DNA of 64,000 nucleotides from Granulimonas faecalis (GTDB lineage Bacteria; Actinomycetota; Coriobacteriia; Coriobacteriales; Atopobiaceae): NCBI RefSeq assembly GCF_022834715.1, contig NZ_BQKC01000001.1, positions 470,501 to 534,500 of the forward strand, read 5' to 3'. Shown piece by piece: positions 18,365 to 30,573 of this stretch (position 1 is its first letter; each line of letters starts with the position of its first letter). The notes under the pieces were generated by a model. It saw only the letters and a program-made list of their open reading frames with translations, ran no database searches and was not told where the DNA came from. The position numbers and the translations under genes were made by a program.

Positions 18365-18441
18365 CGGGTTGTGGCTCAGCTTGGTAGAGCGCTGCGTTCG
18401 GGACGCAGAAGTCGCTGGTTCGAATCCAGTCAACCCGACCA
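18365..18441 (+). tRNA. tRNA-Pro (anticodon CGG)
   Basis: Acceptor CGGGTTG/CAACCCG, D stem GCTC/GAGC, anticodon stem CTGCG/CGCAG with loop TTCGGGA (anticodon CGG), T loop TTCGAAT, discriminator A and an encoded CCA. Confidence 0.95.
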
Positions 18442-18485
18442 GCAAAGTCGCAGGCCATCGGGGTAGCCCGATGGCCTGCTTTGCT
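18441..18485 (+). terminator. Terminator after tRNA-Pro
   Basis: GCAGGCCATCGGG, loop GTAG, CCCGATGGCCTGC, then TTTGCT. An outer AGCAAAG/CTTTGCT pairing extends the stem. Confidence 0.85.
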
Positions 18486-18519
18486 ATGCCGCGCCGGTCG
18501 GGCGGCCCACCCCATCTCC

Positions 18520-18658
18520 CACCTGAACGCGTCCGAGGGCGACCCCTTTCGCACCTGAACGCGTCTGAGGTCGGGTTTCCCCCTCCCTGAACGCGGCTGG
18601 GGGCGGGTTCGGGTCGCCGGGGCGCTCGGGAGTCGCCCTCAACCGCATTCAGGTGCGG
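18520..18658. repeat. Repeat C array 1 (upstream of addB)
   Basis: Three forward copies of the CACCTGAACGCGG/T motif (18520-18544, 18551-18575 and about 18584-18608, each followed by a GAGGGCGAC- or GGGGGCGGG-like tail) are followed by one inverted copy GTCGCCCTCAACCGCATTCAGG (18632-18658). The inverted copy can pair with the first forward copy. The same architecture recurs at 25368-25505 just after addA. Confidence 0.8.
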
Positions 18659-18707
18659 AGGAGGGGGCGGGAAGCCTGTCGGGCGAGAGGCCCTGCCGTC
18701 CCCGCCC

Positions 18708-18753
18708 GCACCACGGTGGCGTGCTGGCGGGTGGGACGCACCACGGTGGCGCG
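18708..18753. repeat. Repeat B pair upstream of addB
   Basis: GCACCACGGTGGCGTGC (18708-18724) and CGCACCACGGTGGCGCG (18737-18753), members of the palindrome family seen at 2139-2184 and 3370-3490. Confidence 0.7.
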
Positions 18754-18848
18754 CCGTCCCTGCCCCATGGCGCCATCCCGGCCCCGGCCGGCCGTGGTAG
18801 GGTGGTTTGACGTCTTTATCGCCGTCCACCGATGCGAAGGGGGCCGCC

Positions 18849-21800
18849 ATGGCTTTGACCGTCGTCCGCGACACAGAGGGGGCCGTCCTCGGGCCCGCGG
18901 CCCTGACGGCCGTCACGGAGGCCCTGGCGGAGCACCGGCCGGTGACCGTGATCGTCCCCTCCATGCGTGCCGCGCTGGACGCCCGCCGCGCCCTGGCGCG
19001 CGCCGGCATCGGCGTGGGCGTGGACGTCACCTGCCCCGTGCCCTGGGCCGACGCCCTCTGGGGGCGCCTGGGGGACGGCACCGCGCTCGCCCGGGGTGCC
19101 GACGTCACGGCCACGGCCTGGAAGGTCCTCGGAGGCAACGCGCTCATGGACGGCCGCCCCGAGTCCGCCGGCGTCTACCCCGGCTACGTGGACGTCGTCG
19201 CTACCCTCGCCGGCACCTTCTCGGTCCAGCTGCCCGCCGCCGCGGCCGCTGCCGGCGACGCGCTCTCGCCGCAGCAGCGCGACGCCTGCACCATGGCCCT
19301 CGCCTTGGCGGACGCCCTCGTGGCCCGGGGGCTCTCCACCCGCTCCCGCGTCTTCGAGGAGCTTCCCGACGCCCTCGCGGCCCATCCCGGCGAGGCCCGC
19401 TGCGCCCTCGTGGCCGCCGGCTGGGAGGACCTCGACGCCTCCCAGGCGCGGCTCTTCGGGCGCCTGGCCGCCCGGGTGGGCCTCACCTGGGCCGCCTCCG
19501 CCCACCCCGGCGCCGCCGGCGACGCCGCCCGGGCCTGCGAGGCCGCCGTCGCCTCCGAGGCCGCGCTCGCCGGCGCCCCCGTCTCCGAGGCCCCGGCCCG
19601 TGCCGCGGTCCCGGCGCCGCCGCGCTCGCCGGAGCTCCAGGCCCTGCTCGGCTCCGTGTTCGGCGGGGGAGGCTCCGTGGAGCCCACCGGGTCCGTGCGC
19701 CTGCTGGAGGCGGCCGGCCCCGAGGCCGAGCCCGAGCTCGTGGCCCGCGAGCTCGCACGCCTGGCCGAGGCTGGCGCCGAGCGCGTGCTCCTCGTCACCC
19801 GCGACCCCCGCGAGGCCTGGCGCACCGTGTCGCCCAAGGCCTCCAACCGCGGCATCGCCGTGCGCGCCTCGTGGGTGGAGCCGGCGTCAGACCTCCGCGC
19901 CACCCGCCAGTTCCTCGCCTTCGTGGAGCAGCTCTCCGCCATCGCCGCGGCTGCGTCGCAGTGGCGCCTGGACCGCGCGGCCGAGGGCGCCCCCGACGCG
20001 GCGGCCGCGGCCGAGGAGGTCCTCTCGGCCTCCGTGGAGGCGGACCGCAGCTGGTGGCCTCCCCGCGCCGTGACGGACTTCCTGCTCTCGGAGCTCTCCG
20101 GCCTGCCTCGCGACATCGTGTTCTCCCTGGACGCCGCCTGGCGCCAGAACCGCGCCCTCTCGCCGGCCGCGGTGCTCTCGGACGTCGCCCGCGTGGCCAC
20201 CCAGAGCGAGCCCCTCGCCCGCACCGTGGAGCTCGTGGCCGCCGGCGACTGGGCCGGCGCCGCGCGCGCCCTGCGCCCCAACGCCCAGGCCGCCCGCGAC
20301 CGCGAGGCCCACCAGGCCCTCTGCGCCGTCGAGGACGCCTGCGCCGCGGTGGACGGGCTGTTCGGCGACGGCCTCGACCCCCATGCCCGCCTCACGGTGC
20401 TCGCGTCCGTGCTCTCGCGCATGGGCGTAGCCCGCTCGCCCGAGCGCGGCCGCTACGGGGAGGCCCAGCGCTGCACGGTGGAGATCCTCGACCCCGCCCG
20501 CGCCGCCTCCACGCCCCCGGGCTCCGTGGACGACGCGCTGCTCTGCGGCCAGACGGCGGCCGAGGACCCCATCTCGGCGCCCCACGACGCGGTCCACGGG
20601 CTCCTCGGCCTCCTCGGCCTCGCCCGCCCCGCCGCCCCCGACGCCGTCGCCCGGGCCCGCGCCTGGCACGTCTGGGCCGCCCCCACCCACGGCCTGGCCG
20701 TCGAGCGCTCCCTGCGCGACGCCTCGGCCGAGGCCACGCACCCCTCGCCGCTCTTCGCCGAGCTCCTGTCCTGCTACCGCGAGCGCCCCGAGACCGTGGC
20801 CCTGGGCGAGGAGCGCGTCTCCAAGAACCTGTCGCCCCTGGGCCGCGAGCCCGAGCCCTCGGGCTTCGTCCCCCCGCTGGAGGTGGGCACGCTGTCGGGG
20901 CGGGCGGCGCACTTCGCCGTCATGCGCTCGGACGTCGCCGGCGACGTCCCGGTGGTGTCGGCCACCGACCTCGAGACCTACCTCGGCTGCCCCCGCCGCT
21001 GGTTCCTCGAGCGCGCCGTGCCGGCCGACCGCCTCGACGCGGACTTCTCGGGCCTCGACCGCGGCAGCTTCGCCCACGGCGTGCTCGAGCGCACCGGCCG
21101 CGAGCTCCAGGCCCAGGGGTCCTTCGAGCGGGGGCTCGCCGGCGACGTCCTCTCGCGCGTCTTCGACGGGGCCGTGGCCTCCGCGCCCACGGGCCAGGGG
21201 CCGGCCGCCGGCTTCATGCCCCACTCCGTGAGCGAGGAGAGCCAGGTGCGCCACCTCAAGGACCAGCTCCTGGTCACGCTCGACCGCAACGAGGGCTCCT
21301 TCGTCGGCTTCACGCCGCGGCTGTTCGAGCAGACCTTCGGCAACCCGGGCCAGGACCCGGTGACCTACGCCGGCGTGCGGGTGCGCGGCACCATCGACCG
21401 CGTGGACGTGGACGCGAGGGGCCGCGCCGCGGTCATCGACTACAAGAGCGGCAACTCCGGCGGCTCCCGCTACCGCCCAGAGGCCGCCGACGACCTCTCC
21501 TCCTGGGTGCCGGGTAACATCCAGGCCCTGCTCTACGCCCGTGTGCTGCCCCAGGTGGCACCCGGCCTGGACCCCGTGGCCGCCGTCTACCTCACCACGG
21601 GCGACGACCCCGGGGTAGGGGGCATGGCCGAGCGCGGCTTCGCCGAGTCCATGGAGGGCGCGTACCGCGGCAAGACCCCCAATGTCGTCACCCCCGACCA
21701 CGTGGCGGCCGCGTCCTTCGAGGACGTGCTCGCCCGCGCCGAGGAGGTCGCCGCCGAGGCGGTGGCCTCCATGGCCGCCGGCCACGTGGAACCCCGACCC

Positions 21801-21863
21801 CGCGACCGGTGGGCCTGCATGGGCTGCCCCGCCGTCGCCTGCGAGAAGAGGATCGACCGATGA
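18849..21863 (+). CDS. addB: AddB/RexB-like nuclease subunit with Fe-S cysteines
   Basis: A 1,004-residue partner of AddA in double-strand break processing for recombination. The C-terminal third is a PD-(D/E)XK nuclease (GTIDRVDVD...VIDYKSG, with Asp864 and Lys866). Cys714 (YLGCPRRWFLER) and Cys990, Cys993 and Cys998 near the C-terminus (WACMGCPAVACEKR) match the four-cysteine Fe-S staple of AddB-type nucleases. The N-terminal helicase-like region has no Walker A lysine motif that I can see, as in RexB-type subunits. ATG at 18849 was chosen over an in-frame start at 18807 because a GGGGGCC-rich Shine-Dalgarno-like stretch sits just before it; that choice is moderate. Its TGA overlaps the addA ATG (ATGA). 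Confidence 0.85.
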   Translation: MALTVVRDTEGAVLGPAALTAVTEALAEHRPVTVIVPSMRAALDARRALARAGIGVGVDVTCPVPWADALWGRLGDGTALARGADVTATAWKVLGGNALMDGRPESAGVYPGYVDVVATLAGTFSVQLPAAAAAAGDALSPQQRDACTMALALADALVARGLSTRSRVFEELPDALAAHPGEARCALVAAGWEDLDASQARLFGRLAARVGLTWAASAHPGAAGDAARACEAAVASEAALAGAPVSEAPARAAVPAPPRSPELQALLGSVFGGGGSVEPTGSVRLLEAAGPEAEPELVARELARLAEAGAERVLLVTRDPREAWRTVSPKASNRGIAVRASWVEPASDLRATRQFLAFVEQLSAIAAAASQWRLDRAAEGAPDAAAAAEEVLSASVEADRSWWPPRAVTDFLLSELSGLPRDIVFSLDAAWRQNRALSPAAVLSDVARVATQSEPLARTVELVAAGDWAGAARALRPNAQAARDREAHQALCAVEDACAAVDGLFGDGLDPHARLTVLASVLSRMGVARSPERGRYGEAQRCTVEILDPARAASTPPGSVDDALLCGQTAAEDPISAPHDAVHGLLGLLGLARPAAPDAVARARAWHVWAAPTHGLAVERSLRDASAEATHPSPLFAELLSCYRERPETVALGEERVSKNLSPLGREPEPSGFVPPLEVGTLSGRAAHFAVMRSDVAGDVPVVSATDLETYLGCPRRWFLERAVPADRLDADFSGLDRGSFAHGVLERTGRELQAQGSFERGLAGDVLSRVFDGAVASAPTGQGPAAGFMPHSVSEESQVRHLKDQLLVTLDRNEGSFVGFTPRLFEQTFGNPGQDPVTYAGVRVRGTIDRVDVDARGRAAVIDYKSGNSGGSRYRPEAADDLSSWVPGNIQALLYARVLPQVAPGLDPVAAVYLTTGDDPGVGGMAERGFAESMEGAYRGKTPNVVTPDHVAAASFEDVLARAEEVAAEAVASMAAGHVEPRPRDRWACMGCPAVACEKRIDR

Positions 21864-24800
21864 TCGAGCTCGACGGACCCCAGCGAACCATCGTCGAGAC
21901 CCTCGACGAGGAGCTCTTCGTGGAGGCGGGCGCAGGCTCGGGCAAGACGTTCACCCTGGTGCAGCGCCTGGCCCACGCCCTGGAGCCCGACCCGGCCACG
22001 GGGAGGGCGCCGCTCTCGTCCATCGAGAACGCCCTCGTGATCACGTTCACCAACAAGGCCGCGTCGGAGATCCGCGAACGCGTGCGCGCCGAGCTCATGG
22101 CCCGCGGCCTCCACGACGAGGCCCTGGCCGTGGACCGCGCCTGGATATCCACCATCCACGGCATGTGCGAGCGCATCCTGCGCTCCTCGGCCCTCGAGCT
22201 GGGCATCGACCCGGCCTTCACCGTGATCGCCGACAACGAGGAGCAGTACCTGCGCAGCCGCGCCGTCTCCGATGTGCTCCTCGAGGTGCGCGGCGACCCC
22301 CGCTACACCGAGCTCTTCGCCACCTTCGGCGACTCGTTCGATGCCGCCTCGGAGTCCGGCGTGGCCCAGCGCCGCCGCGGGTTCAACCGGCCCATGTCCG
22401 CCCCCGAGATGGCCGAGCTCATCACCAAGAAGGCCAACGAGAGCCCCGAGGGGTTCGACGCCGTGGCCTTCAAGGGGGGCGACGCCGAGCTCGGCCCCTT
22501 GGCCCGCCGCGCCGTGGCGGCGCTGGACGCCCTGCTCGACGCCTGGGTGCCCAAGAAGGGGGCCAAGGGCATGGAGCACAAGGCCGACCTCGCGCGCACC
22601 TCCCAGGCCCTGACCGCCTGGTTGGAGGCCGGCGCCCCGGCCGACGCCTGGGACGGTCTGGAGGCGTCGGTCGTGCTGCCCAGCGGCACGTTCATCAAGG
22701 CCAAGGACGCCCTGGACCTCCTCGCCGACGCCAAGGAGGCCGTGGCTGCCCTGGTCCTCGAGGGCTCCTACTCCCGCATCCGCCGGCTGGAGGGCCCGCT
22801 CATGGACCTCGCCCGCGCCATCGACGGGCGGTACCGCGCCGTCAAGCGCGAGCGCGGCGCCCTGGACAACGGCGACCTCCTGCGCCTGGCCCTCAAGGGC
22901 CTCTCGGAGCACCCCGTGGTCAAGGAGCGGTTCCAGGGCACCTTCGAGCTCGTCATGATCGACGAGTTCCAGGACACGGACTCCCAGCAGCTCCGCATCG
23001 TGAGCCTGCTGGCGCCCGACGAGAGCCGCCTGTGCTTCGTGGGCGACCGCCAGCAGTCCATCTACCGGTTCCGCGGCGCGGACGTCGAGCAGTACGACCT
23101 GGCCCGCGAGCGGGCCTCCCGGGTGGTGCGCATGGACCGCAACTTCCGCAGCCACGACGACATCCTGCGGTTCGTGAGCCGCGCCCTCGGCGACTCCGAG
23201 ATCCTCCCCGGATTCATGGACCTCGAGGCCTTCCCCGGCCGCCCCGACGGCTACGCCGCCCGCGACATGCCCCGCATCATGGTGGAGCACACCCAGGCGC
23301 CCCCGGCCGAGAAGGGGTTCAAGCAGGCCACCAAGGACGTCCTCGTCGCCCGGAACGCCGAGCAGGTGGCCAACCGCCTGCAGGAGCTCGCAAAGCAGGG
23401 CGTGCGCCCCGGCGACATGGCGCTTCTGCTCCGCGGCCTCAACGTCGCCGACCCCTACCTCCGGGCCCTGCGCGACCACGGCCTCGAGGCCGTGGTGGCC
23501 GGCGGCTCCACCTTCGCCTCGGCCATGGAGGTGCAGCAGGTGCAGGCGCTGCTCTGGGCCCTCGCCAACCCGCGCGACACCCAGCGGGGGCTCCTCCCGG
23601 TGCTCCAGGGCCCCATCTTCTCCCTGGGCGACGACGACCTCGTGCTCCTGGCCCGCGGCGGCTCGTCCGCCGGCCTCGTGGAGGGCCTGCTCGCCGGACC
23701 CGAGGGCGCCGAGCGCGTGCTGGGGGAGCGCCCCGGCCCGCGCCTGGCCCAGGCCCTCAGGGTCATGGAGTTGGCGCGCCGCCGCATGGGCTACACCGGC
23801 GTGGCCGACACCGTGCTGGCCGTGTGCACGGAGTCGGGCTGGCTCCCCCGCCTGGAGCGCGAGGGGGTCGTGGGCCGCTCCCGAGCGGCCAACGTGCTCT
23901 CCGCCGTGCGGCACATTCGCCGGCTCGTGGACGACGCGGGGCTGGGCTTCTCCCGCGCGGCCAAGGTCTTCGGCGACTGGCTCGCGAGCGCCAAGGAGGG
24001 TCCCGGCGCCCTCTCGGGCGAGGAGACCGATGCCGTGCGCGTGATGACGGTCCACTCCTCCAAGGGCCTGGAGTTCCCCGTGGTGGCCGTGGCGGGCGTC
24101 TTCGACGACCCCCACAGCCAGAGCAGGCAGAACCTCGTGACCAGCCGCGAGGGGTCCGAGGTGCGCCTCTCCCTGAAGCCCAAGGCCGAGAAGGGATCGC
24201 CGGCCGAGGCGGCGGCCAAGCTCCTCGGGGAGCCGGAGGGGGAGCCGCGCACCGGCCTCCAGTGGCGCCGCCGGCTGGAGGAGTGCGAGACCGACGCCGA
24301 GGTGCGGGAGGCCGCGCGCCTGCTCTACGTCGCCCTCACCCGCGCCCGCGAGGCCCTCGTGGTGGGCGTCACCACCGCGGTCTCCGCCAAGGGCACGGTC
24401 AGGCCGGCCATGGCCGAGAGCTTCCTCGAGGCCCTCTGGGGCGAGGTCCCCACGCTGCAGGGCACCGTGCCCATCGACTACGGCGGGGGGCAGGAGGGGC
24501 GCCTGGTCACCGTGGTGGCCGAGCCCACGCCCAAGGACCCGGTGGAGCCCGAGGAGCCCGTGGAGCGGCCTGAGGAGGAGCGCCCGGACTTCCCGCTCTT
24601 CGACGAGGTGCGCACGGCCCCGCCCACCACGGCGTGGTCGGCCCGGGACGACGTGCGCAGCTACTCCAAGGACCTCCACCAGGCCCAGGTGGCGGCCTCC
24701 CTCGACGCCGAGGCGGACGCCACGGAGGTCCCCGAGGACGCCGAGCCCCCCGCGGGCGACGAGCCCAGCTGGGACGCGCCGGCGGCCTTCGACGACGAGG

Positions 24801-25321
24801 CCGTGCGGTTCGGCGACGCCTTCCACGAGCTCGCGCGCCTGGCCGCGGGCGACGGCCGGCTGCCCGATGCCGCGCGGGTGGTCGCCGTGGCCGACCGCCG
24901 CGGCCTGGACCGCGACGCCCGGGGGCGCCTCGCGCGCTCCCTCGACGCCTGGTGGGCCACGCCCCTGCGGGAGCGGGCCCTCTCGGCCGCCACGGTGGTG
25001 CCGGAGCTGCCGTTCTTCTCGGCGGAGGACGGCGGCGCGTCGGGCTACGTCACCGGCTCCATCGACCTGTTCTCGTCGGACGGCGACGGCCGCGCCCTCG
25101 TGGTGGACTACAAGACCGGCGAGACCTACATGGACGCGGCGGCGGCCGCCGAGCATCACGCCATGCAGGCCCGCTACTACGCCCACGTGCTCATGGCCCA
25201 GGGGTACCGCGAGGTGGAGGCGGCCTTCGTGCTGGTGGAGAACGTCCGCGACGGCGAGCCGCTCACGGTGTCGTTCCATTTTGAGGGGAAGGTGCCGCCC
25301 CTCGGGGCCGACGTGGCGTGA
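21860..25321 (+). CDS. addA: AddA-type helicase-nuclease (UvrD/REP superfamily)
   Basis: A 1,153-residue ATP-dependent helicase/exonuclease that resects DNA ends for RecA. Motifs in order: Walker A EAGAGSGKTFT (Lys29), Ia ITFTNKAASEIRERV, II IDEFQDTD (Asp368-Glu369), III FVGDRQQSIYRFRGAD, V MTVHSSKGLEFPVV (about 728), VI YVALTRAREALVVG (about 824), and a C-terminal PD-(D/E)XK nuclease with ITGSID-like TGSIDLFSSD and VVDYKTG (Asp1083, Lys1085). The start overlaps the addB stop by four bases, indicating translational coupling. The gene pair is bracketed by Repeat C arrays. Confidence 0.93.
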   Translation: MIELDGPQRTIVETLDEELFVEAGAGSGKTFTLVQRLAHALEPDPATGRAPLSSIENALVITFTNKAASEIRERVRAELMARGLHDEALAVDRAWISTIHGMCERILRSSALELGIDPAFTVIADNEEQYLRSRAVSDVLLEVRGDPRYTELFATFGDSFDAASESGVAQRRRGFNRPMSAPEMAELITKKANESPEGFDAVAFKGGDAELGPLARRAVAALDALLDAWVPKKGAKGMEHKADLARTSQALTAWLEAGAPADAWDGLEASVVLPSGTFIKAKDALDLLADAKEAVAALVLEGSYSRIRRLEGPLMDLARAIDGRYRAVKRERGALDNGDLLRLALKGLSEHPVVKERFQGTFELVMIDEFQDTDSQQLRIVSLLAPDESRLCFVGDRQQSIYRFRGADVEQYDLARERASRVVRMDRNFRSHDDILRFVSRALGDSEILPGFMDLEAFPGRPDGYAARDMPRIMVEHTQAPPAEKGFKQATKDVLVARNAEQVANRLQELAKQGVRPGDMALLLRGLNVADPYLRALRDHGLEAVVAGGSTFASAMEVQQVQALLWALANPRDTQRGLLPVLQGPIFSLGDDDLVLLARGGSSAGLVEGLLAGPEGAERVLGERPGPRLAQALRVMELARRRMGYTGVADTVLAVCTESGWLPRLEREGVVGRSRAANVLSAVRHIRRLVDDAGLGFSRAAKVFGDWLASAKEGPGALSGEETDAVRVMTVHSSKGLEFPVVAVAGVFDDPHSQSRQNLVTSREGSEVRLSLKPKAEKGSPAEAAAKLLGEPEGEPRTGLQWRRRLEECETDAEVREAARLLYVALTRAREALVVGVTTAVSAKGTVRPAMAESFLEALWGEVPTLQGTVPIDYGGGQEGRLVTVVAEPTPKDPVEPEEPVERPEEERPDFPLFDEVRTAPPTTAWSARDDVRSYSKDLHQAQVAASLDAEADATEVPEDAEPPAGDEPSWDAPAAFDDEAVRFGDAFHELARLAAGDGRLPDAARVVAVADRRGLDRDARGRLARSLDAWWATPLRERALSAATVVPELPFFSAEDGGASGYVTGSIDLFSSDGDGRALVVDYKTGETYMDAAAAAEHHAMQARYYAHVLMAQGYREVEAAFVLVENVRDGEPLTVSFHFEGKVPPLGADVA

Positions 25322-25367
25322 CGCCCGTCCCCCAGCAGCCGGCCTCTCCGCATCCTGCCTTCTCTCC

Positions 25368-25505
25368 GCACCTGAACGCGGTTGAGGGCGACCCTCTCGG
25401 CACCTGAACGCGGCTGGGGGCGGATTCCGGGCACCTGAACGCGGCTGGGGGCGGATTCCGGCACGTCCGCGCCTCCTGAGTCGCCCTCAACCGCTTTCAG
25501 GTGGC
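25368..25505. repeat. Repeat C array 2 (downstream of addA)
   Basis: Forward copies at 25368-25393, 25399-25430 and 25430-25461 (the last two near-identical ~31-base tandem units with GGCTGGGGGCGGATTCCGG) are followed by an inverted copy GAGTCGCCCTCAACCGCTTT at 25478-25505. Orientation and layout match array 1 at 18520-18658. The array starts 47 bases after the addA stop. Confidence 0.8.
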
Positions 25506-25744
25506 AGTCGTGGTCCGGGCGAGGAGCGGCCGGCGGCTGGCGGTCGCGTCCCGGCCGCATCCGGCACCTGTATGCGGATAACTCTGCCATTTATACACCG
25601 ATTAGCGCATATTACCGGCATGTGTATCCATCTTGTGTCATGGGCACCCGTGGCGGGGAGACCCGGCGCGGGCGCGCCTAGCATGGCCCGAGCACCTTTA
25701 AGGGGCCGCGGGACGGCCCGAAGGCCACGATGGAGAGGACGGCC
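25506..25744 (+). promoter_or_regulatory. Upstream region of carAB
   Basis: No gene is seen. A locally AT-richer stretch (about 25570-25640) with TTATAC, and a TAGCAT box at 25679-25684, are candidate promoter parts, but no well-spaced -35 was found. No PyrR-type leader or clear attenuator was recognised. Confidence 0.3.
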
Positions 25745-26994
25745 ATGAATCCCCTTGCCTCACCCACCCCGCCCATGCCGGCGCTGCTCGCCCTCGCGGA
25801 CGGCACCTGGCACCGCGGCCACTCCTGTGGCGCGCCCGGCACCGCCTTCGGCGAGATCGTCTTCAACACGTCCATGGCCGGCTACCAGGAGATCGCGACG
25901 GACCCCTCCTATGCCGGCCAGGTCGTCTGTCTCACCTATCCCCAGCAGGGCAACTACGGCATCTCCCCGGAGGCCTCCGAGGCCGCCCGCCCGGCGCTCT
26001 CGGCCCTCGTGGTGGCCGACGCCTGCCGCACCCCCAGCCACTGGCGGAGCCGCGAGACGCTGCCGTCCTACCTGGCGCGCCACGGCGTCGTGGCGGTGGA
26101 GGGGGTCGACACCCGCGCCGTGACCCTCGCGGTCCGCGGCGGGGGAGCCATGGCCGCGGGCGTCTCCACGGAGGTGCTCGACCCCGACGAGCTCGTGGCC
26201 CTCGTGCGCGCCCAGCCGCCCATCGCCGAGCGCGACCTCGTGGCGGCCGTCTCCTGCGACGCCCCGTGGACCGAGACCCCCGCCGCGGGCTGCGGCCGCT
26301 CCGTGGCGGCGGTGGACTGCGGCCAGAAGGCGGGCATCGTCGCCGGCCTCGCCGCCCGCGGGCTCACGGTGCACACGCTGCCGTGGGACGCCACGGCCGC
26401 CGACGTCCTGGCCCTCGGCGCCGACGGCGCCTTTCTATCCAACGGCCCGGGCGACCCCGCCTCCGTGCCCGGGGTGGTGGCCTGCGCCCGCGGGCTCCTC
26501 GGGCGCGTGCCCGCCTTCGGCATCTGCCTCGGCCACCAGGTCATGGCCCTCGCTGCGGGCGCGCGCACCGTCAAGCTCGCCTACGGCCACCACGGCGGCA
26601 ACGAGCCGGTGATGAACCTCCTCACCCGCACCTGCGAGGTCACGGCCCAGAACCACAACTACGCCGTGGACTTCCCCTCGTTCGGCCCCCTCGTCCCGGG
26701 GGAGTCCGGCGGCCGCACCTCCCACGAGGCCGACCTCCGGTGCTGGGCCGAGCGGGGTGTGGCGCCGGTGGCCCTGTCGCCCGAGGTGGGGCGCGTGCGC
26801 CTCACCCACGTGAACCTCAACGACGGCACCTGCGAGGGCGTGGAGTACCTCGACCGCCGCGCCTTCTCGCTCCAGTACCACCCCGAGGGGCGCCCCGGCC
26901 CGCTCGACGGCGCCTACGGCTTCGACGCCTTCTGTGCCCTCATGGCCGGCGACCCCGACTACCTCGTCCACGCCGTCCAGGGGAGGTGCGCCTG

Positions 26995-26995
<1 letters not shown>
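25745..26995 (+). CDS. carA: Carbamoyl-phosphate synthase small subunit
   Basis: CarA is the glutaminase subunit: it releases ammonia from glutamine and channels it to CarB for carbamoyl phosphate used in pyrimidine and arginine synthesis. The 416-residue protein has the N-terminal CPSase domain ([25 protein letters not shown]) and a class I amidotransferase domain with nucleophile FGICLGHQ (Cys near 261) and QYHPEG for His/Glu. ATG at 25745 was chosen because GGAGAGG lies six bases upstream; an ATG at 25730 overlaps that ribosome site. It overlaps carB by one base (TGATG). Confidence 0.95.
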
Positions 26996-30210
<3,215 letters not shown>

Positions 30211-30218
30211 CGCCGGAC

Positions 30219-30273
30219 GCGTGACAGAGGTGCCTGGCCCATCTGCGCGTGACAGAGGTGCCTGGCCCATCTG
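30219..30273 (+). repeat. Two tandem 27-bp repeats after carB
   Basis: A 27-base unit beginning GCGTGACAGAGGTGCC and ending TGGCCCATCTG occurs identically at 30219-30245 and 30247-30273 (period 28). The second copy runs on into TCTGTCATTTATCC, so GACAGA...TCTGTC forms a dyad. A small TTATCC/GGATAA hairpin follows near 30277-30293. They start nine bases after the carB stop and may serve as its 3' hairpins. Confidence 0.75.
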
Positions 30274-30317
30274 TCATTTATCCTATTGGATAAGTGATGA
30301 ATCCTGCCGGCGCCGGC

Positions 30318-30333
30318 ACGCCACGGTGACGCG
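30318..30333. repeat. Repeat B, degenerate single copy
   Basis: GCACGCCACGGTGACGCG resembles the Repeat B palindrome with one arm decayed. It is followed near 30357 by GCGCCCGACCAACGTGACG, related to the inverted repeat at 2221-2238. The 363-base gap between carB and the vanZ-like gene holds only these repeats and Repeat A. Confidence 0.5.
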
Positions 30334-30397
30334 ACGAGCGCGTGCGACGCCCAAAGCGCCCGACCAACGTGACGAATGTCCGGTGGCAGAAGCGATG

Positions 30398-30450
30398 TGG
30401 GACAAAAGTGCCCGACCATTGGGACAAAAGTGTCCGGGTGGTGGGACAGG
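30398..30450 (+). repeat. Repeat A, copy 3 (left border of the vanZ/TDT pair)
   Basis: GGGACAAAAGTG occurs twice 21 bases apart, followed by TCCGGGTGGTGGGACA. It is nearly identical to the copies at 1933 and 2470 and inverted relative to the copy at 32952. Confidence 0.85.
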
Positions 30451-30573
30451 GTGGTGGGACGGGGGCCTGTGCCTTTCAAAAACGTAAGCGTGGGGTCATC
30501 AAGTTCCATGGAACCTGAGAGGCTCCTTTGCCATCCTGTTCTCCGCGAACCGTTCCCGAGAGGAGAGGACCCG

